Origin: Baffinella frigidus
Lineage: Eukaryota > Cryptophyceae > Cryptomonadales > Baffinellaceae
Direction of reading: 5' to 3'
Assembly: GCA_026770585.1 (NCBI GenBank)
Contig: MU646334.1
Span: forward strand, 425,563-438,838
Length of the DNA stretch: 13,276 bases
Shown here: piece after piece, positions 13,001-13,276 of the stretch
Layout: every line of letters begins with the position of its first letter
Position numbering within the stretch: position 1 is the first letter of the stretch
The notes under the pieces: generated by a model
Seen by the model: only the letters and a program-made list of their open reading frames with translations
Database searches by the model: none
What the model was told of the DNA's origin: nothing
Position numbers and translations under genes: made by a program

Positions 13001-13213
13001 CGCCGAGGAGGCCCCGGGCGGAAAGCTGACGAGTGGAGATGAGGCTCGGGTGGGAACCTGCCGTGTGGAGAGAATCGACTTAACTCGATTCTCTCCACTG
13101 GATTTCTCGAAGTGTGCCCGAAAATCGGACCTGACGCAGAGGACGCGGGAGGCAGGTCTCGCGGTGGGTGGTTGGACGCGGGCCCATCAACTCCGTCGCC
13201 TTCTCGTCCGACG
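7000..13213 (+). CDS. Gene B: spliced WDR20/DMWD/CreC-like WD40 protein, N-terminal part
   Basis: Nine plus-strand exons (7000-7091, 7209-7277, 8689-8770, 9198-9270, 10488-10584, 11426-11501, 11893-11938, 12739-12794, 13156-13213) join with matching phase at all eight junctions into 216 codons plus 1 nt. The product has the family's order of landmarks: an N-terminal EGxYxL element (PEGTYQLSGAYS), a PT-x4-N block followed by LVGFENGEIHLID (residues 102-112), a segment SSRVADVQWLPGS (130-142), the blade strand GVMLIFDKDKD (153-163), a variable linker, and RNNPVSRWVVGRGPINSVAF (193-212). In animals WDR20 activates the USP12/USP46 deubiquitinases, and fungal CreC partners the deubiquitinase CreB; a similar role here is inference. 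The remaining WD repeats lie beyond the window. Introns of about 120 bp to 1.4 kb are filled with repeats. Seen: exons and phases. Known: family motifs, recalled without alignment. Confidence 0.75.
7209..7277 (+). CDS. Gene B exon 2
   Basis: Acceptor TCTGCTGGCAG, donor AG/GTGCCT. After one nucleotide completing Thr it encodes HSSSPQRVFKASYAKVNAVR then LT, ending two nucleotides into a codon. VNAVRLT is in the place of the VRVSFVNL-type strand of the family. Both borders fit the phases of exons 1 and 3. All three plus frames are open here, so frame choice rests on phase and similarity. Confidence 0.5.
7887..8029. repeat. 143-bp foldback (MITE-like)
   Basis: ATTTCTGAGAAATACGATTT at the left is mirrored by AAATCGTATTCCTAAGAAAT at the right. 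Inner arms GGTGTATATTAAGGCTGTAT and the inverse of CAGCCCCAAAGCCTTGATAT also pair, with small bulges. The centre (GTGAAGTTACTGCTAAGC) is unpaired. No clear target-site duplication was found. Confidence 0.65.
8040..8153 (+). CDS. Small ORF or exon fragment of unknown function
   Basis: A 37-codon frame, ATG at 8040 to TAA at 8151. The core AVSGEGVEFLIYPNGDWCAS looks coding and follows GCAGCCGCAG, a possible splice acceptor at 8057. GEGVEF...YPNGD recalls a MORN-type repeat, but a single match of this length is not enough to assign it. The end runs into a C run and the 65-bp duplication. It may be an unplaced exon of gene B or chance. Confidence 0.25.
   Translation: MKPQPQAVSGEGVEFLIYPNGDWCASPPLGLIYRERK
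8130..8256. repeat. 65-bp tandem duplication
   Basis: TTGATATATCGAGAG recurs at 8130 and 8195. Each copy continues AAAATCGGAATTATYCGCTG and CGATAACT. The CGATAAC/GTTATCG words allow many local hairpins, and a GGAGTTATCGGCAAATTATCA repeat of similar character occurs at 6199-6245. Confidence 0.75.
8488..8627. repeat. Nested palindromes with a terminator-like hairpin
   Basis: Outer arms CCGCTGCCGAGC (8488-8499) and GCTCGGCAGCGG (8616-8627) are perfect inverses. ATTTTAAAAT self-palindromes lie at about 8513 and 8553. The core, CTGAGACCGG-ATTT-CCGGTCTCAG at 8570-8593, is a perfect 10-bp stem with A-rich and T-rich flanks. It resembles a bacterial intrinsic terminator, but here it lies just upstream of gene B exon 3 within a eukaryotic intron, so a small transposable element is more likely. 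Confidence 0.7.
8689..8770 (+). CDS. Gene B exon 3
   Basis: Acceptor CCCCGCCGCGCAG, donor GTAATC at the edge of the CCCTAAA array. After one nucleotide completing Ser it encodes LCVVNLTALMAREWPSNTHR then EKRYPSD, ending in phase 0. Joined to exon 4 it gives EKRYPSDPTSAAINV, where the family has a basic stretch before its PTC/PMC-x-x-F/N block. Similarity is modest; phase agreement at both ends and the clear splice sites support it. Confidence 0.55.
8776..9195. repeat. Degenerate CCCTAAA telomere-like array in gene B intron 3
   Basis: Runs of CCCTAAA with variants CCCTGAA, CCCTACA and CCACAAA, purest at 8911-8985. It starts 5 nt inside the intron and ends at the next acceptor (CCCTAACCAG). 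It is broken at 9054-9082 by a copy of the exon 4 start and at 9144-9153 by a shorter piece of it. Flanking unique DNA on both sides shows this is not a chromosome end. Confidence 0.9.
9062..9082 (+). pseudogene. Copy of the start of gene B exon 4 inside the telomere-like array
   Basis: CCGACGAGCGCGGCCATCAA follows GGGCCGCAG, so acceptor and the first 20 exon bases are repeated (one mismatch against exon 4) before CCCTAAA resumes. A 10-base piece, CGGCCATCAA, recurs at 9144-9153. These act as potential decoy acceptors upstream of the real one at 9197. Confidence 0.8.
9198..9270 (+). CDS. Gene B exon 4 (LVGFENG strand)
   Basis: A 73-nt exon, acceptor CCTAACCAG, donor GTGCTA. It encodes PTSAAINVGVSSGDSLETLV then GFEN plus one nucleotide. 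Joined to exon 5 it reads LVGFENGEIHLID, the characteristic blade strand of WDR20/CreC relatives (LVGF/LxxGxVxLID). CTAAC, a good branch-site word, comes from the telomere-like repeat just upstream. Confidence 0.78.
9221..9660. repeat. 221-bp tandem duplication covering most of exon 4 plus intron sequence
   Basis: GGGGGTGTCATC recurs at 9221 and 9442. Each 221-bp unit holds most of exon 4, its donor, and two copies (about 90 bp apart) of an AT-rich segment, GATTCATAAGTAAAATTACC, at 9291, 9380, 9512 and 9602. The second unit diverges slowly and ends near 9655. Confidence 0.88.
9436..9491 (+). pseudogene. Second copy of gene B exon 4, lacking the 5' end and acceptor
   Basis: Reads FNAGVSSGDSLETLVGFEN plus one nucleotide and keeps the donor GTGCTA, but TTTGGTGGTTTCAACGCG replaces the acceptor and first codons. 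Only one synonymous change (TCC/TCT) affects GVSSGDSLETLVGFEN, so the duplication is recent or homogenised. It can be spliced only as a 5' splice-site decoy. Confidence 0.78.
9667..9690 (+). pseudogene. Third, internally deleted copy of gene B exon 4
   Basis: AGCGCGGCGATCAACG joins directly to TTCGAAAAC, so the exon's start and end are fused with the middle missing; AGTGAGC follows. The frame stops at TGA a few codons on. Confidence 0.65.
9772..9908. repeat. Foldback element, copy 2 of the GTAGAGCG family
   Basis: GTAGAGCGGTGTGAAGCAAA and the following AGTTGGCCAC are inverted at the right end as GCGGCCAACTTCTC...GGCTAC. The core shares AAACGTTGAC with the copy at 550-725. Arms are less perfect than in copy 1, so it is older or a different subfamily. 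Confidence 0.68.
9905..10082. repeat. Dispersed repeat, copy 2 of 3, with an internal 28-bp duplication
   Basis: Shares TAGGAACCCCCC...CCTACGGATTGCCTACCG...CTTCGAAGTCCGC with copies at 1971-2125 and 11715-11857. A perfect 28-bp tandem duplication beginning TTCGTTACCGTGTTCGTAGG occupies 9942-9997 and is unique to this copy. The family contains a CCGTAGG...CCTACGG palindrome. Confidence 0.75.
10140..10304. repeat. Purine-rich minisatellite (GGGGTGTGGGGTGAGG-like)
   Basis: Irregular repeats of GTGTGGGGTGAGGGGCGAG type. The G-rich strand is the sense strand of gene B, unlike the other intron arrays, and has G-quadruplex potential. Long frames on both strands here are low complexity and not treated as genes. 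Confidence 0.7.
10345..10481. repeat. CCCTGAA/CCCTAAA telomere-like array in gene B intron 4
   Basis: Mostly CCCTGAA units at 10360-10427, a copy of the exon 5 start at 10434-10453, then CCCTGAACCCCAAACCCTAAC reaching to 6 nt before the exon 5 acceptor. Confidence 0.88.
10434..10453 (+). pseudogene. Diverged copy of the start of gene B exon 5
   Basis: TAAG followed by GCGAAATCCATCTGATCA encodes GEIHLI in the same phase as exon 5 (GGGAGATTCACCTGATCG). GAG/GAA, ATT/ATC and CAC/CAT are all synonymous. It is followed by telomere-like units, so it sits in the array like the exon 4 copy. Confidence 0.65.
10488..10584 (+). CDS. Gene B exon 5 (GEIHLID to DVQW)
   Basis: A 97-nt exon, acceptor CCCTAACCGCCAG, donor GTAAAC. 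It encodes EIHLIDAVTFAQTGKFNAAG then ALCSSRVADVQ and TG of Trp. The pattern LID...KFN...SRVxxVxW is the most diagnostic part of the WDR20/CreC-type resemblance. GC-rich codons contrast with the flanking repeat DNA. Confidence 0.85.
10585..10868. repeat. CCCTAAA telomere-like array starting at the exon 5 donor
   Basis: The donor GTAAACCCCAAACC itself merges into the repeat. Pure CCCTAAA runs occupy 10612-10661, 10675-10724 and 10795-10868, with degenerate units between. This is the longest and cleanest array in the window, enclosed in intron 5. Confidence 0.92.
10888..10939 (+). pseudogene. Copy 1 of gene B exon 6 start
   Basis: After TGCGCAG it reads G then LPGSTAQFAATFRSGS and a TGA. It has the acceptor and phase of exon 6, with the Ala-Thr pair swapped and an early stop. 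It follows directly after the CCCTAAA array. Confidence 0.72.
10954..11005. repeat. 52-bp mini inverted-repeat element
   Basis: TATCTTAG at the left and CTAAGATA at the right are perfect inverses around CGACACAGCTTTACCATACC. Related copies lie at 1744-1795 (same strand) and 2117-2168 (opposite strand). Confidence 0.68.
11121..11240. repeat. 30-bp tandem repeat, four units
   Basis: Four 30-bp units with TGGACTGTATCTGTGAAGCC cores at 11121, 11151, 11181 and 11211, nearly identical. They expand a sequence present once at 2615-2643; the flanks 11025-11120 and 11241-11260 also match 2515-2665, so this is one dispersed repeat with a local expansion. Confidence 0.88.
11272..11319 (+). pseudogene. 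Copy 2 of gene B exon 6 start with its own donor-like site
   Basis: After TTGCGCAG it reads G then LPGSATQFAATFGNR, identical in protein to exon 6 up to TFG. The consensus donor GTGAGT follows at 11320, so this is a spliceable 48-nt cassette (phase 1 in, phase 1 out): joined to exon 7 it would shift the frame, giving a truncated product. Confidence 0.6.
11330..11414. repeat. 85-bp foldback between exon 6 copies
   Basis: About 40-bp arms: CGAGGGTAGAGAAAATGCCG and TTTCCTTCGGGAGAGCCTCG at the left, mirrored by CGGCTCTGGCCGAAGAAAAT and GACTGAAGCTCTAGCCTCG at the right, with a 6-nt loop. Confidence 0.7.
11426..11501 (+). CDS. Gene B exon 6 (WLPGS ... FDKDKD)
   Basis: Acceptor GATCCACGCAG. The first base completes Trp of VQW, then LPGSATQFAATFGSGVMLIF and DKDKD. 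WxPGS followed by F-x-x-xG-x-V/L-x-x-[YF]DK matches the blade after SRV in WDR20/CreC proteins. The donor taken is GTCTGG in phase 0, which fits exon 7. The frame stays open to a TGA at 11589, so GTCAAC at 11519 is another possible donor but it does not fit exon 7. Confidence 0.75.
11652..11691 (+). pseudogene. Possible diverged copy of gene B exon 6 end
   Basis: VDMRFFDQNKD followed by GTGCCG resembles VMLIFDKDKD followed by GTCTGG at the same phase. Upstream, TTTTTTTTGTCCCATCCCCAG at 11592-11612 is a textbook pyrimidine tract and acceptor. It could be an alternative second half of exon 6 or a decayed duplicate. Confidence 0.4.
11715..11857. repeat. Dispersed repeat, copy 3 of 3
   Basis: Matches TTCCGTTACCTTATCCGTAG...AACCCCCCATGTCCCTACGG...CTTATCGCT...CCGCTGTGTGGGG of the family seen at 1971-2125 and 9905-10082. 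It lies between the exon 6 region and exon 7. Confidence 0.72.
11893..11938 (+). CDS. Gene B exon 7 (linker)
   Basis: A 46-nt exon, acceptor GGCCGCACGCAG, strong donor GTAAGC. It encodes DGSAKSLQQATPLDA plus one nucleotide. It falls in the variable linker of the family; the evidence is the two good splice sites and exact phase agreement with exon 6 (0) and exon 8 (1, completing Ser). Confidence 0.6.
11939..12319. other. Left part of gene B intron 7, no gene seen
   Basis: Unremarkable mixed sequence. GTGCGAGAGATG near 12250 and CATCTCGCAGCAC near 12300 form a loose inverted pair. Short frames here show no family resemblance. Confidence 0.4.
12320..12419. repeat. 100-bp inverted-repeat element flanked by TA (copy 2)
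   Basis: TCCCTTAAGTGACCA at the left and TGGTCACTTAGGGGA at the right, with TA on both sides (12318-12319 and 12420-12421), the duplication typical of Tc1/mariner-like MITEs. The right half is almost identical to the copy at 1239-1339, while the left hairpin differs but stays paired (ACGGGC/GCCCGT). Confidence 0.85.
12571..12589 (+). pseudogene. Copy of acceptor and start of gene B exon 8
   Basis: CAGGCCTAAACGGAGACAA is identical to 12736-12754, which spans the exon 8 acceptor. The 146 bp between the copies is a CCCTGAA/CCCGAAA array with a short unique tail. The layout resembles an insertion with a 19-bp target-site duplication. Confidence 0.85.
12588..12727. repeat. CCCTGAA then CCCGAAA telomere-like array
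   Basis: Seven-base units CCCTGAA at 12590-12653, shifting to CCCGAAA at 12653-12697, then mixed units. The unit type changes in blocks, as expected from slippage, and the array ends 11 nt before the exon 8 acceptor. Confidence 0.9.
12739..12794 (+). CDS. Gene B exon 8
   Basis: Acceptor GTGCGTCCCAG, donor GTGCAA. Two bases complete Ser, then LNGDNSFTVTHPKSRNNP. Together with exon 9 it makes SRNNPVSRW, the conserved SNPVARW-type strand that precedes the GxINSxAFS motif. The 5' end is duplicated upstream (12571-12589). Confidence 0.75.
12795..13155. other. Gene B intron 8 with a perfect hairpin
   Basis: A moderately GC-rich intron. GTGGAGAGAATCGA (13065-13078) and TCGATTCTCTCCAC (13085-13098) form a perfect 14-bp stem with a 6-nt loop, 57 nt before the exon 9 acceptor. 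Overlapping frames on both strands (for example near 12900-13040) are not considered coding. Confidence 0.55.
13156..13213 (+). CDS. Gene B exon 9 (WVVGRGPINSVAFSSDG)
   Basis: Acceptor GCGGGAGGCAG, donor GTATCA in phase 1. It encodes VSRWVVGRGPINSVAFSSD plus one nucleotide, a clear WD40 strand of the form RWxxGxGxINSxAFSxDG. The next exon, expected to begin the following WD strand, lies beyond the window. Confidence 0.8.
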
Positions 13214-13252
13214 GTATCAACCCAAACAACGCTTTCTAGAAAGGGTTTCTGT

Positions 13253-13276
13253 CAACGAAATTTACTACACGGTATG
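13253..13276. repeat. Start of a third copy of the AATTTACTACAC repeat
   Basis: TCAACGAAATTTACTACACGG matches the left end of the element at 4935-5011 (TTCAATGAAATTTACTACAC). It is cut by the window edge. Confidence 0.5.

Noticed and set aside
1-13276. tRNA, rRNA, autonomous transposase, reverse transcriptase or viral genes
   Set aside because: None was recognised on either strand; the mobile-element-like sequences are all short and non-coding.

Overview
This window is nuclear DNA from a eukaryote. It has no bacterial gene organisation. The interstitial telomere-like arrays are of the CCCTAAA type (TTTAGGG on the other strand), and conserved protein segments appear only as short exons with AG...GT borders. 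TTTAGGG telomeres, many introns and very repeat-rich introns would fit an alga or alveolate such as a chromerid (Chromera-like). That placement is inference, not proof.

No long intact ORF here is a convincing protein. When short segments between AG and GT dinucleotides are joined, two divergently transcribed spliced genes appear. Gene A (minus strand, 6758 down to about 2417) encodes an N-terminal C2 domain. Five exons of 31, 47, 103, 92 and 51 nt join without a frameshift into 108 codons, with the C2 landmarks in order. Gene B (plus strand, 7000 to 13213 and beyond the window) encodes a WD40 protein of the WDR20/DMWD/CreC type. Nine exons of 92, 69, 82, 73, 97, 76, 46, 56 and 58 nt join in phase into 216 codons plus 1 nt. 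The two start codons are about 240 bp apart, so 6759-6999 is probably a shared promoter; it contains a 57-bp foldback.

The rest is mostly intronic and made of repeats. Region 1-2416 lies downstream of the last recognised exon of gene A and holds foldback elements, a 22-bp tandem array and dispersed repeats. Region 2468-4788 (intron 4 of gene A) holds a 57-bp minisatellite and several foldbacks. Region 4881-6030 (intron 3 of gene A) holds a 32-bp minisatellite. Region 6134-6486 (intron 2 of gene A) holds G-rich repeats. Region 7278-8688 (intron 2 of gene B) is GC-rich with several open frames, then a foldback and a 65-bp duplication. Later introns of gene B carry degenerate CCCTAAA/CCCTGAA arrays, several ending a few bases before a 3' splice site.

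The most unusual feature is that many exons have partial copies inside the neighbouring introns (gene B exons 4, 5, 6 and 8; gene A exons 4 and 5). These copies often include the splice site, and several sit against telomere-like repeats. One array is bracketed by a perfect 19-bp direct repeat that spans the splice acceptor and the start of exon 8. This looks like intron growth by insertion of telomere-like DNA together with exon-edge duplication. Exon borders were read by eye from phase and family similarity. RNA data are needed to confirm them.
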